This document shows positions 35,671-45,186 of a stretch of DNA of 64,000 nucleotides, one piece after another. The stretch's first letter is position 1. Each line of letters opens with the position of its first letter. The notes beneath the pieces were generated by a model that was not told the DNA's origin, searched no databases, and saw only the letters and a list, made by a program, of their open reading frames with translations. The stretch comes from Methanobacterium_D oryzae (GTDB taxonomy: Archaea > Methanobacteriota > Methanobacteria > Methanobacteriales > Methanobacteriaceae), in assembly GCF_050433505.1 (NCBI RefSeq), contig NZ_JBNPXC010000003.1, forward strand, positions 1 to 64,000, given 5' to 3'. The translations under genes and the position numbers were made by a program.

Positions 35671-37644
35671 TTAATTTTCCTTTTTATAATTACTATTCCA
35701 ACTCCATTGTTCCATAGCAAATTTAAATAATTCTTTAGTCCTATTTTCAATCTGTTTTTCATTCCATTCTCTATGATGGGATAGTATTTGGCATATTTTC
35801 CAATCAGATTCTTTAAAAATAGGTTTTTTCTGGTCAAATCCTTTATTAGAAAGTTTGGAATTTTCAGAAGCTGTAGTTAAAGTTAAATTACCTAATTTAT
35901 TAAGATTTTCTTCATGAGATTCTTTGTTAAAGCGTTCTTTCCAATATGGTATTTTTTTACCATCTCTTTCTAAACTTTGAGGTAGAATATGTTCAATAGA
36001 GTCTTTTCTATCAGTTTTTTTAAGATATGACCATGTTAATTGAGGTTCACTTTTGAATTTTTCCCAGCATTTTGAAACTTCATATTCAAATAAGAAGTAT
36101 TTTAGCCCTTTCCAGTTATAATAATCTTTTTTATTAGCTAAATACTCCTCTACTAAAGAGTCTGGCGCATAATACTCAAATAAATCTTCCAATCCAGATA
36201 ATGTTTCTTCATAACTTATTCGATTGTTATATATGTCACAAGCTAATGTATATATCTGGTTTTGTCCAGAATAGGACCTCCATTCAATTAAATAGTATGT
36301 TCTAAATGCGAATTTCTCACATATATCTAGGAACTCCAATATTTTTTCAGGGTCCTCAATAAATCTGTCATAGATAGCTACCATTAAAACTAAAATATTA
36401 GATTTAATATCCATTCGACCTATTTTTGACACTATAGATTGAATTTCTGCTTTTAAGGCCTTATTTTCTATGCTTTGGAACGAAAGAGTATCATAGGGGT
36501 TTATTATATCTTGTAAACGGGATGCAGTTGTTTCAAGAGAATCTGCATACTCCCCAATCTCTTCATAACATCTTTCATATTCTCTTTTTCGTTCAAGGTC
36601 TTTAAAATATGCCCTTAATTTTTTGTAAACATAGGCTAATTGGCTAGTTTTACTAACCCTTTTACCATCTTTTTTATAGTTCTTTAAATCTGAGTAAAAA
36701 TTAAGTATAAAGTTCATTCTTAAGAATCTGTTTTCATCATCGTTTCTAGACATTTTAGATTTAGCTAAATTTTCCAGTATTGATTTCCAGTTATAATTTA
36801 TATTATCAACCCTTTTATCAGAACTTTCGCCATCTTCAGAGATGTTTCCTGTAAGATAAATTAGGTAATTCTTAATTTTTTCCAGTTCTGATAGTGGTTT
36901 CCCACGGTCATTCATTACTTCAAATATAACTCCTACTTCTGCATTGTCTTCTACTTTATACAATGTGAATATAAGGGATTGAGTTAATTTATCTGCTAAT
37001 GAATAAAGAAATTGTAAATAATCAGATTTAGAAGTAGTACTATTCTTATTTAAATATTCTTCAAATTGTGTTTTGGCATCATGTAAATTACAATGTGATT
37101 TTATAGTCCTTTTTACTCCTGACTTATCTTCTATTATAGCATTTTGGAAATAAGAATCGTTTTCTTTGTCTAATTCAAGTTTATAGATTTTTCTTCCTGT
37201 TGGCCCAATATCTTTAATATAAATGGATGTTATTCCCTCAGCAAATGCAGAGCTTTCTTCTATGTTTAATTTTTTGAGCTCTTTGGCTATTGCGTCTAAT
37301 AATATCAATATTGTGGTAAATCTTTGTTGCCCATCTACAATATCAAATCGTGTATAAGTTTTACCCAATCCCTTTACAGAATCATTTTCCTTCAAAACAA
37401 TAGTGCCTGTATAATGCCTTTTATTCTCCAAAAATTCTAAATCATCTAATAAATCCATTCTATGCTGATTTTCCCACGAGTAACCTCTTTGATAATCAGG
37501 AATCTTAAAAATAGAATTGTTAAATAAATCTTGGAGAGTGGGCATGTCTTTCATGAAATAATAATGATTTTTGATATATAAAACAGTTATTAAATAATTT
37601 TTAATAGCCATAACCCATTTATTAATATTAATTTGATTTTTCAT
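35671..37644 (-). CDS. GmrSD-type restriction enzyme (DUF262-DUF1524)
   Basis: 657 residues. The N-terminal DUF262 domain has IPDYQRGYSW (48-57) and the nucleotide-handling DGQQR (104-108). The C-terminal DUF1524 domain carries the HNH-type nuclease motif EHILPQ (551-556) followed by LNKLGNLTLTTASENSKLSN. GmrS and GmrD activities are fused in one chain, as in many archaea and bacteria; the family uses NTP to cut glucosylated or otherwise modified phage DNA. The family usually starts near MKDMPTL at residue 31, so the first 30 residues may be non-coding. A TATA box at 37700-37691 gives a start near 37667, which supports the longer form. Confidence 0.85.
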   Translation of the reverse strand: MKNQININKWVMAIKNYLITVLYIKNHYYFMKDMPTLQDLFNNSIFKIPDYQRGYSWENQHRMDLLDDLEFLENKRHYTGTIVLKENDSVKGLGKTYTRFDIVDGQQRFTTILILLDAIAKELKKLNIEESSAFAEGITSIYIKDIGPTGRKIYKLELDKENDSYFQNAIIEDKSGVKRTIKSHCNLHDAKTQFEEYLNKNSTTSKSDYLQFLYSLADKLTQSLIFTLYKVEDNAEVGVIFEVMNDRGKPLSELEKIKNYLIYLTGNISEDGESSDKRVDNINYNWKSILENLAKSKMSRNDDENRFLRMNFILNFYSDLKNYKKDGKRVSKTSQLAYVYKKLRAYFKDLERKREYERCYEEIGEYADSLETTASRLQDIINPYDTLSFQSIENKALKAEIQSIVSKIGRMDIKSNILVLMVAIYDRFIEDPEKILEFLDICEKFAFRTYYLIEWRSYSGQNQIYTLACDIYNNRISYEETLSGLEDLFEYYAPDSLVEEYLANKKDYYNWKGLKYFLFEYEVSKCWEKFKSEPQLTWSYLKKTDRKDSIEHILPQSLERDGKKIPYWKERFNKESHEENLNKLGNLTLTTASENSKLSNKGFDQKKPIFKESDWKICQILSHHREWNEKQIENRTKELFKFAMEQWSWNSNYKKEN

Positions 37645-37690
37645 TAATTAAAAAGATTTTAAAGGATAAGAACTGATTAGAAATAAAGAA

Positions 37691-37709
37691 CATATAAATT
37701 TAAATATAC
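37691..37709. promoter_or_regulatory. Two-way TATA region between GmrSD operon and TBP paralogue
   Basis: CATATAAATTTAAATATAC reads as a TATA box on both strands. It predicts starts near 37667 (leftward, 23 nt before ATG) and near 37722 (rightward, a few nt before the TBP ATG). The whole intergenic gap is only 84 bp, so both genes are bound to this one box. Confidence 0.55.
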
Positions 37710-37728
37710 AAAATAATCATGTGATTTA

Positions 37729-38244
37729 ATGAAAATTGTGAATATTGTTGCAGTTGCTACTATGAAAGAGCCTTTTGACTTAGATATGCTTTTAAAAAAA
37801 TTGAAAAATACAGAAAAAGCATCTGTATGGGTTAAAATGAGATTAATGCCAGAAAATTATTATATAGCATTTTATGGTTCTGGTAAATTCCTTATTACAG
37901 GTATAAAAGACTTAGAGATAATAAATATCATTTCTAAACGAGTTATTAAGTTATTGCAAGATGCAGGTATTGATAACAACCTAGTGAATGTAGAAATTAA
38001 AAATATAGTATTAACAGATGAAATTAAGTTGGAAAACTCACTCAATGAAATAATAATGGCTTTGGATACTACTTCTGCTTCTTTTGAGCCTGAAACTTTC
38101 CCCGGACTATTTTACAAGGATGATGAGGGAATAAGTTATACTCTTTTTTCCAGTGGAAAAATTATTATTACAGGAGTTAAAGAGCCAATAGTTGCAGCTA
38201 AAAGCTTAAAGAAATTTAAAAAATTAATTAATTCGTCCTTATAG
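37729..38244 (+). CDS. Divergent TATA-box-binding protein paralogue
   Basis: 171 residues with the two-repeat saddle of archaeal TBP. Repeat 2 is close to normal: FEPETFPGLFYKDDEG...YTLFSSGKIIITGVK (119-151). Repeat 1 keeps the shape (KMRLMPENYYIAFYGSGKFLITGIK) but is altered: of the DNA-kinking phenylalanine pairs, repeat 2 retains both (F124, F140), whereas the repeat 1 positions are serine 32 and tyrosine 49. The acidic C-terminal tail common in archaeal TBPs is absent. It is encoded on the mobile element, head to head with the nuclease operon. It may bind altered promoters or compete with the host TBP; both ideas are inference. Confidence 0.85.
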   Translation: MKIVNIVAVATMKEPFDLDMLLKKLKNTEKASVWVKMRLMPENYYIAFYGSGKFLITGIKDLEIINIISKRVIKLLQDAGIDNNLVNVEIKNIVLTDEIKLENSLNEIIMALDTTSASFEPETFPGLFYKDDEGISYTLFSSGKIIITGVKEPIVAAKSLKKFKKLINSSL

Positions 38245-38754
38245 ATTTTCTTTTATTTTAGAAAATTCAGCATCACTAATGACAGGTTTAATACCTTCAG
38301 TTGACACATCCTTTTTTAAATTAGCATAACGAATAGCACCCGGAGTAGGTTCAGCCATAAATGGCTCTTTCAACTCATAAACTCTTAATACCCAAACATA
38401 AGCTTTTTGATTCCTTAAATATGATTTTACATGCTCTGGTGTCCAGATATAGTATTTTTGTAACCTACCAGTACTTTGAGCAGATTTCTCAGTAATGTTC
38501 TCAAGGGTTGCATAATATTTAATTTCAGCCTTATCTCCTTTCTTTTTAGGTAAAACATTTTCTTCAACAAATGATTGGTGCTTTTTCTGGAAACTTTCTA
38601 AATAATTATCTTTTAAAGCATAGCTGACTGTTGGATACAGGAGAAACTCTTTTAAAGTTGTTTTATATGTTCTAATTAGTAATGACTGTTTACCTTGACC
38701 CAATGCTTCAACTGTCGCATTCCATTCTTTAAGACATTTATTAATTTTATCCAT
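38239..38754 (-). CDS. DUF1802 family protein
   Basis: 171 residues. The opening LKEWNATVEALGQGKQSLLIRTY and LKEFLLYPT match DUF1802, a family of unknown function found in bacteria and archaea. The C-terminal part has YIWTPEHVKSYLRNQKAYVWVLRVYELKEP. GGAGAGGT is 2-4 nt before the ATG. Its stop overlaps that of the TBP paralogue by 6 bp on the opposite strand. A link with restriction systems is suggested only by its place beside hsdM. Confidence 0.65.
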   Translation of the reverse strand: MDKINKCLKEWNATVEALGQGKQSLLIRTYKTTLKEFLLYPTVSYALKDNYLESFQKKHQSFVEENVLPKKKGDKAEIKYYATLENITEKSAQSTGRLQKYYIWTPEHVKSYLRNQKAYVWVLRVYELKEPFMAEPTPGAIRYANLKKDVSTEGIKPVISDAEFSKIKENL

Positions 38755-38892
38755 ATAACCTCTCCAGTATTATATAACTATACTAAACTATTAAAAAGTT
38801 ATCATAAAAGATTTAAACATCATACTGTAGATTAAAAAATAATATAAAATCTTATTTACCACTAATAAATTTAGAATGGAAGAGGCGGGCAC

Positions 38893-40908
38893 ATGAATAA
38901 TTTTCAAGAAAAAGTAACATTCATCTGGGACTTAGCAGACCTATTAAGAGGAACATACAAAAGAAATGAATATCAAAAGGTAATTCTACCATTTACAGTC
39001 CTAAAAAGGTTTGATAGCTCCTTAGAATACTCAAAAAAAGATATAATCAAAGAATATAATCAATTCAAAGACCAATTCGATGATTTAGGGCATTTATATG
39101 CAGTTGCAAAAGATAAGGATGGAAATGAATTGGGCTTTTTCAATTACTCCGAATATGATTTTAAATCGCTTCTCGCCGACCCCGAACATATTGAAGAAAA
39201 TTTAATGCACTATCTCGATTGTTTCAGCCCTAATGTTCAGGATATTTTTAATAATTTTTATATTAAAACACATATAGCTCGTTTATCTAAAGCAAACCTA
39301 CTACTACTATTAATAAAAAAATTCTCTGAATCCAAAGTCGACTTACACCCAGATAGGGTATCTAATCATGAAATGGGCACTATTTTTGAAGAGTTAATAC
39401 GTAAATTTGCTGAACAGTCCAATGAAGAGGCTGGAGAGCACTTTACCCCCCGTGATGTGGTTGAACTCATGACCAAACTAATGTTTATTGAAAATGGGTT
39501 AACTCTTCAAGAAAAAAACTTGATAAGACTAATATATGACCCAGCTTGCGGAACTGGAGGGATGCTTACAAGCTGTAAAGAATATATCAATGAGATTAAT
39601 AAGTCTATTGAAGTTGTTTTATTCGGGCAGGAAATAAATCAGGAGATATATGCTATTTGTAAAGCAGACATGCTGATTAAAGGAGAACAAGCAGAAAATA
39701 TTAAAGGACCATCAAGCACATTATCAGATGACCAATTAACTGATGGAAAGTTTCATTATATGATTTCTAATCCTCCCTATGGAAGGAAATGGGAACAAGA
39801 CAAAGAAGTTGTATTAAATGAGGCTGAAAAAGGATATTCAGGTAGATTTGGGGCAGGAACACCACGAATAAATGATGGACAATTACTATTTTTACAACAC
39901 ATGCTTTCCAAGATGAAAGAAGATGAAAAATCCAGAATTGCTGTAATTACAAACGGTTCACCATTGTTTACAGGTGACGCAGGTTCGGGTGAAAGTAACA
40001 TTCGTAAATGGATTATTGAAAATGATTATCTTGAAGCAATAATAGGTCTTCCCGAACAGTTATTTTACAATACGGGTATTAGAACATATGTATGGATTTT
40101 AACTAATGAAAAACCTATTGAGCGATTAGGGAAGATACAACTAATTGATGCATCTGCTAAATTTAAAAAGATGCGTAAGAGTTTAGGTAATAAGCGGAAT
40201 TATCTTCATGAAGAGGATATATTTAAAATTATTGATTTATATTCTAAATTTGAGGAAAATGATAACTCAAAAATCTTTGATAATAATGATGTCGGCTACA
40301 CTAAGGTTGCTGTTGAAAGACCATTACAACTGAACTATCAAATAAATGAAGAAAGACTTGATAATTTATATACTATTAATGCATTTGCTAAATTTAGTGA
40401 AAGTAAAAGTAAAGATTTAGATATAAAACTTGAGGAAGAGAAAGCGGGACAAGAAAAACAAGAAGCAATAATTAATGCATTAAAAAAGATTGGTGATGTT
40501 TACATTAATTGGGATAAATTTGAAGCCCATGTTAAAAAAGCATTAAAGCCATTCAATCTATCATCAGCGTTGATTAAAAATATAATCATGGCATTATCAG
40601 AACATGATGGGAAAGCAGAGTATGTAACTGACGGTAAGGGAAATAAAAAGCCAGATGGTAAATTAAGAGACACTGAAAAAATACCTCTTAAAAAGGATAT
40701 TGATGAATATTTTGAAGAAGAAGTGCTTAAATATTATCCTGATGCATGGATGGACCGTAAAAAAGACAAAGTGGGTTATGAAATTAATTTTACACAGTAT
40801 TTTTATAAGTATCAGCCCCCAAGACCTCTTGAAGAGATTGAAGCAGATATTAAGAGGGTTACTACTGAGATTCAAGAATTGATTAAGGAGGATTTGGATG
40901 AATCTTAA
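38893..40908 (+). CDS. hsdM: Type I restriction-modification methyltransferase subunit (HsdM)
   Basis: 671 residues. The N-terminal helical domain (FIWDLADLLRGTYKRNEYQKVILPFTVLKRFD) is followed by the N6-adenine methyltransferase core: DPACGTGGM at 216-224 binds SAM and NPPY at 293-296 is the catalytic motif. The C-terminus has a long extension after residue 480 with a coiled-coil stretch. With two HsdM and one HsdS it methylates adenine in a split target site, protecting the host. A TATA-like AATATAAAAT lies at 38842-38851. Its stop overlaps hsdS by 11 bp. Confidence 0.93.
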   Translation: MNNFQEKVTFIWDLADLLRGTYKRNEYQKVILPFTVLKRFDSSLEYSKKDIIKEYNQFKDQFDDLGHLYAVAKDKDGNELGFFNYSEYDFKSLLADPEHIEENLMHYLDCFSPNVQDIFNNFYIKTHIARLSKANLLLLLIKKFSESKVDLHPDRVSNHEMGTIFEELIRKFAEQSNEEAGEHFTPRDVVELMTKLMFIENGLTLQEKNLIRLIYDPACGTGGMLTSCKEYINEINKSIEVVLFGQEINQEIYAICKADMLIKGEQAENIKGPSSTLSDDQLTDGKFHYMISNPPYGRKWEQDKEVVLNEAEKGYSGRFGAGTPRINDGQLLFLQHMLSKMKEDEKSRIAVITNGSPLFTGDAGSGESNIRKWIIENDYLEAIIGLPEQLFYNTGIRTYVWILTNEKPIERLGKIQLIDASAKFKKMRKSLGNKRNYLHEEDIFKIIDLYSKFEENDNSKIFDNNDVGYTKVAVERPLQLNYQINEERLDNLYTINAFAKFSESKSKDLDIKLEEEKAGQEKQEAIINALKKIGDVYINWDKFEAHVKKALKPFNLSSALIKNIIMALSEHDGKAEYVTDGKGNKKPDGKLRDTEKIPLKKDIDEYFEEEVLKYYPDAWMDRKKDKVGYEINFTQYFYKYQPPRPLEEIEADIKRVTTEIQELIKEDLDES

Positions 40909-42316
40909 GCCATATCCGGAATATAATGATTCTAAAGTTCAATGGATTGGTAAGATTCCTGAAGGGTGGGATACTCAGAAAATGAAACATCTATCTTTTT
41001 TTCAAGAGGGCCCAGGGTTACGTAATTGGCAATTTACATCAAAAGGTATTAGAGTAATCTGTGTTACTAATATTACAGAAAAAGGAATAGATTTCACTAA
41101 TTATGAAAAATTCATCTCTAAGGAAGAATACAAGCAGTCATATAAACATTTCACTGTTGAAAAGGGGGACCTTTTACTTTCAAGTTCTGGAAACTCATGG
41201 GGAAAGGTAGCCGAATACTTATCTGAAGAAAATGTCATTCTAAATACAAGTACAATTAGGATAAATGAAAGCCAGAGAGAAAAGAAAGTGAATAGATTAT
41301 TCTTAAAATGGGCCCTACAGTCTGACAGTTTTAGAGAACAGCTTGGATTAATGATGACAGGTTCATGTCAGCCTAATTTTGGACCTTCACATCTTTCTGA
41401 AGCAATAATGTGTTTTCCAAAATTAATAAACGAACAACAATCAATAGCACTTTTTTTAGATAAAAAAATATCAGAAATCGACATTACAATTGAAAAAGAT
41501 GCTCAACTCATTGAACTTCTAAAGGAGAAAAGAGTCGCTTTGATTAATCATGTTGTGACTAGAGGCCTTGACTCTGAAGCCCTAATGAAAGATTCTGGTG
41601 TTGAATGGATTGGAGAAATTCCAAAGCATTGGGAAAAAAGAAAGCTTAAAACTTTATTAAAACAAAAACGAGATGCGATAAAAACGGGACCTTTTGGAAG
41701 TCAATTAAAAAGTAATGAAATGGAAGATTCTGAAGTAAAAGTTTATAATCAGAGAAATGTTATTTCAAAAGACGAGAATTTTGGTGAAAATTTTGTATCT
41801 AGAAAGAAATATGAAGACTTAATTTCATTTAAAGTTTTACCTGGAGACTTACTTATAACAACTCGAGGAACAATAGGTAAATGTTTAAGATTATCTGAAG
41901 AGGCTGATGAAGGCATATTACATCCATGTTTAATGAAAATAAATAATAATGACAAAATAATGATTAATGAGTATTTAGAATTATTAATAGAATATTCTGA
42001 TTTAACTAAGACACAATTCTTTTTACAAAGTAATGCTACTACAATAGAAGTTATATATCAAGATAATTTACGTGAACTAATGTTATTAGTTCCCCCAATT
42101 GATGAACAGAAGGAAATTTTGGATTATTTAGATAAAGAAACTTCAAAAATTGATAAAACAATCCAGAAAATTGAAAAGAAAATTAATTTAATGGAAGAAT
42201 ATAAAAAATCGCTTATTCATCACGTTGTTACAGGAAAAACGGACGTAAGGGGGGATGATTCATTAAAACAGATACATCAGAAAAAGGATTCCAAGCAGAC
42301 ATCATTAACCATTTAA
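40898..42316 (+). CDS. hsdS: Type I restriction-modification specificity subunit (HsdS)
   Basis: 472 residues with two target-recognition domains, each opening with the same signature: VQWIGKIPEGWDTQKMKHL near residue 14 and VEWIGEIPKHWEKRKLKTL near residue 235. Each ends in a conserved helix, ALINHVVTRGLD in the centre and SLIHHVVTGKTDV at the end. The two domains recognise the two halves of the DNA site. It overlaps hsdM at its start, and its last 55 bp overlap the probable beginning of hsdR, so the three genes are translationally linked. Confidence 0.92.
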   Translation: MNLKPYPEYNDSKVQWIGKIPEGWDTQKMKHLSFFQEGPGLRNWQFTSKGIRVICVTNITEKGIDFTNYEKFISKEEYKQSYKHFTVEKGDLLLSSSGNSWGKVAEYLSEENVILNTSTIRINESQREKKVNRLFLKWALQSDSFREQLGLMMTGSCQPNFGPSHLSEAIMCFPKLINEQQSIALFLDKKISEIDITIEKDAQLIELLKEKRVALINHVVTRGLDSEALMKDSGVEWIGEIPKHWEKRKLKTLLKQKRDAIKTGPFGSQLKSNEMEDSEVKVYNQRNVISKDENFGENFVSRKKYEDLISFKVLPGDLLITTRGTIGKCLRLSEEADEGILHPCLMKINNNDKIMINEYLELLIEYSDLTKTQFFLQSNATTIEVIYQDNLRELMLLVPPIDEQKEILDYLDKETSKIDKTIQKIEKKINLMEEYKKSLIHHVVTGKTDVRGDDSLKQIHQKKDSKQTSLTI

Positions 42317-45147
42317 CCAGCACAGGTTACACTAAAAGAACCACACATAACTACAATATAGCAACCTGCCTGGACCCAGAATTAACATTAAAATTTATAC
42401 TTGATACTCAAGAAAAAGAGTGGAAAAAATATCAAAGGGTTTATGGAGATAAAGCTGAAGAGAAGTTCTTTAAAAGATTAGTTTTAGAGCTTCAAAATAA
42501 AGGAACAATCCATATTCTGCGAAATGGGTTTAAAGATTCTGGAAGCCAATTTAAACTATTTTATCCTAAACCTAATAATAATAAAAACCCTGATTTATTC
42601 GATAAATTCGATAAAAACATTTTTTCAGTGGTTGATGAGCTTGAATATCAAGAAAAAGAGAATGGGAACCGTTTAGATTTGGTTATTTTCATTAATGGAC
42701 TACCAATACTTACTATTGAATTAAAGGATACTTTCTCGCAGGGCGTCGAAAATGCAATTAAACAATACAAGGAAGATAGAGACTCACGAGAGCAAATATT
42801 TAAAAGGTGCCTTGTTCATTTTGCAATGAGTGATGAGAAAATATTCATGGCTACAAAGCTTGAAGATGGTAAAACAAGGTTTTTACCCTTTAATAAAGGT
42901 TTAGAAAATCCTATAGTTAAAAATGACTACAAAACATGCTATTTATACAATAATATACTTCAGATAAACCAGCTTTCCAGATTAATATCTAATTTTATCT
43001 ATATCGAAAAAGATGAGGATAAGGAAATTCCTATTTTCCCAAGATATCATCAGCTTGACTGTGTTAATCGTGTTTTAGCTAATACAGAGCCAGGGAATAA
43101 TTATTTAATTGAACATAGTGCTGGAAGTGGAAAAACTAAAACTATTGCTTGGCTTGCTCATGGGTTAATAAATAAGTTTGATGAAGAAGATGAGCGTCTT
43201 TATGATATGGTTATTGTTATTTCTGACCGTAGAGTTATTGATAAACAGCTTCAAGAACAAGTGAAGGCCATAGAAAAGGTAAAAGGAATTGTAGAAGTAA
43301 TTGAAAAAGATTCAAAGCAACTTAGTGAGGCATTAAAAACAGGTAGTAACATTGTAGTTACAACCCTCCAGAAGTTTCCTTACATCCTTGAAGAAGTTAG
43401 GGATATGCCTAAAAGGAAATATGCAGTTATAATTGATGAAGCTCACTCTTCTCAAACAGGTATGCTTGCAAGGAAGATGAAACAGGTTTTAAGTACAGGT
43501 AGCCTTGAAGAAGCTGAATTATTAGATGATTTGGATGATGAACTGGAGGAGGAGCTTTTAAAGGAAGTTGAATCTTTCAGAAATCTTGATAATATTAGTT
43601 TTTATGCATTTACGGCCACACCTAAAAATAAAACACTTGAAATGTTTGGAACTATGGATAAAAATGGAGAATATCATCCATATCATGTTTATACTATGAA
43701 ACAGGCTATTGAGGAAGGATTTATTCTGGATGTTTTAGAGCACTATCTTACTTATCCTACTTATTTCAAGTTATTTAAAAAGATTGAAGATGACCCTGAG
43801 TTTGAGGAAAAGAAAGCTAAAAGGCTTTTGAGGGATTTTGTGGAAAAGCATCCTCATGCTATTGCTAAAAAAACTGAAATAATGGTTAATCATTTCATGA
43901 ACTCAACTAAAAATAAAATTAAGGGTAAAGCAAGGGCTATGGTTGTGACAAGGTCAAGATTACACGCTGTTTTATATAAAAGAGCCTTTGATAAGTATAT
44001 TAAAAAGCAAGGATATCTTATAAAGACTCTTGTGGCTTTTACAGGTACTGTAAATCATGATGAGCAAGAATATACAGAAAATTCCATGAATGAGCTCCCT
44101 GAAAAGAAGACAATTGAAAATGCTTTTCAAGAGGACCCTTATAGGATATTAATTGTGGCTAATAAGTTCCAAACAGGTTTTGACCAGCCTTTATTACATA
44201 CTATGTATGTTGATAAGTCTTTAAATGGAATTACAGCAGTTCAAACTTTAAGTAGGGTTAATAGGATTCATAAAAATAAGAATGATACTTTAATCCTTGA
44301 TTTTGCAAATAAAACTGAAGTTATCCAAAAAGCTTTTCAACCTTATTATGAAGCAACTTATCTTCAGGAAGGTACTGACCCTCACAAGCTCTATGAATTA
44401 GAAGAGAAGCTTCTTGATTATGAGGTTTTTGAGTTGGCTGATGTAGATGAATTTGTTGAAGCTTATATGAAAGGTGAAAATCAAGCTGTACTCCATAATA
44501 TCTTACATCCTCTAGTTCAAGATTACAATAAATTAACAATGGAGGATAAAGTAGGATTTAAAAAGGTCCTTAGAAGATATCAGAGTATTTACTCATTTTT
44601 ATCTCAATTAATTCCATTTACTGATATAAATCTTGAGAAACTTTATATTTTTAATAAATATCTCAGTAAAAAGCTTCCTACAATAAATAATCCCTTACCG
44701 TATATTGTTTTAGAAGATGTGGATATGGATTCATATAAAATTGTTGATAATGGCGAAACTGCTATTCCTCTTGTGGGTGAGGGCGAACTAAAACCTATTT
44801 CAGATGGTGTTGGTGGATATAATCCTGATGAAAAATCAAGGCTTTCTAAGATAATTGAAGATATGAATGATGCTTTTGGAACTGATTTTACAGATGATGA
44901 TAAAGTATTTTTAGAAAGAGTAAAGGACAATCTACTTGAAAATGAGGAATTACTTAATAAAATGGAACATAATTCTCGTGAAAATGTTAAAGCAGTTTTT
45001 GATAAGTATTTCAATGAAGAAATGACTCATTTACTCAAAAGCAATATGAATTTCTATAAAAGAGTTGTTGATAATGAAAAATTGAGAGATAAATTAAAGG
45101 CAGAATTGTTTAAACTTCTCTATTTAGAATATGAAAAAGAAAAATAA
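42262..45147 (+). CDS. hsdR: Type I restriction enzyme motor/nuclease subunit (HsdR), apparent ATT start
   Basis: 961 residues if read from 42262. Family-like sequence begins right after this point (KTDTSEKGFQADIINHLTSTGY), yet the frame has no ATG, GTG or TTG before the GTG at 42628. The ATT at 42262 lies 7 nt after GGGGGG, a good ribosome distance. Domains: nuclease D139 and ELK 153-155 (LPILTIELKD); helicase Walker A AGSGKT (~287-292), DEAH (~392-395), FTATPK; then helicase domain 2 with QTLSRVNRIH. HsdR cuts DNA lacking the methyl mark after ATP-driven translocation. A 4-bp insertion (CATT) after ATGATT is an alternative explanation for the missing ATG. Confidence 0.9.
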   Translation: MKTDTSEKGFQADIINHLTSTGYTKRTTHNYNIATCLDPELTLKFILDTQEKEWKKYQRVYGDKAEEKFFKRLVLELQNKGTIHILRNGFKDSGSQFKLFYPKPNNNKNPDLFDKFDKNIFSVVDELEYQEKENGNRLDLVIFINGLPILTIELKDTFSQGVENAIKQYKEDRDSREQIFKRCLVHFAMSDEKIFMATKLEDGKTRFLPFNKGLENPIVKNDYKTCYLYNNILQINQLSRLISNFIYIEKDEDKEIPIFPRYHQLDCVNRVLANTEPGNNYLIEHSAGSGKTKTIAWLAHGLINKFDEEDERLYDMVIVISDRRVIDKQLQEQVKAIEKVKGIVEVIEKDSKQLSEALKTGSNIVVTTLQKFPYILEEVRDMPKRKYAVIIDEAHSSQTGMLARKMKQVLSTGSLEEAELLDDLDDELEEELLKEVESFRNLDNISFYAFTATPKNKTLEMFGTMDKNGEYHPYHVYTMKQAIEEGFILDVLEHYLTYPTYFKLFKKIEDDPEFEEKKAKRLLRDFVEKHPHAIAKKTEIMVNHFMNSTKNKIKGKARAMVVTRSRLHAVLYKRAFDKYIKKQGYLIKTLVAFTGTVNHDEQEYTENSMNELPEKKTIENAFQEDPYRILIVANKFQTGFDQPLLHTMYVDKSLNGITAVQTLSRVNRIHKNKNDTLILDFANKTEVIQKAFQPYYEATYLQEGTDPHKLYELEEKLLDYEVFELADVDEFVEAYMKGENQAVLHNILHPLVQDYNKLTMEDKVGFKKVLRRYQSIYSFLSQLIPFTDINLEKLYIFNKYLSKKLPTINNPLPYIVLEDVDMDSYKIVDNGETAIPLVGEGELKPISDGVGGYNPDEKSRLSKIIEDMNDAFGTDFTDDDKVFLERVKDNLLENEELLNKMEHNSRENVKAVFDKYFNEEMTHLLKSNMNFYKRVVDNEKLRDKLKAELFKLLYLEYEKEK

Positions 45148-45186
45148 ATTGTAAACATTCTTTTAATTTTATAAATGGATTTTAAA

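Noticed and set aside
42628..45147. hsdR starting at GTG 42628
   Set aside because: This would remove about 120 residues including the conserved N-terminus (SEKGFQADIINHL), which is clearly encoded just upstream.
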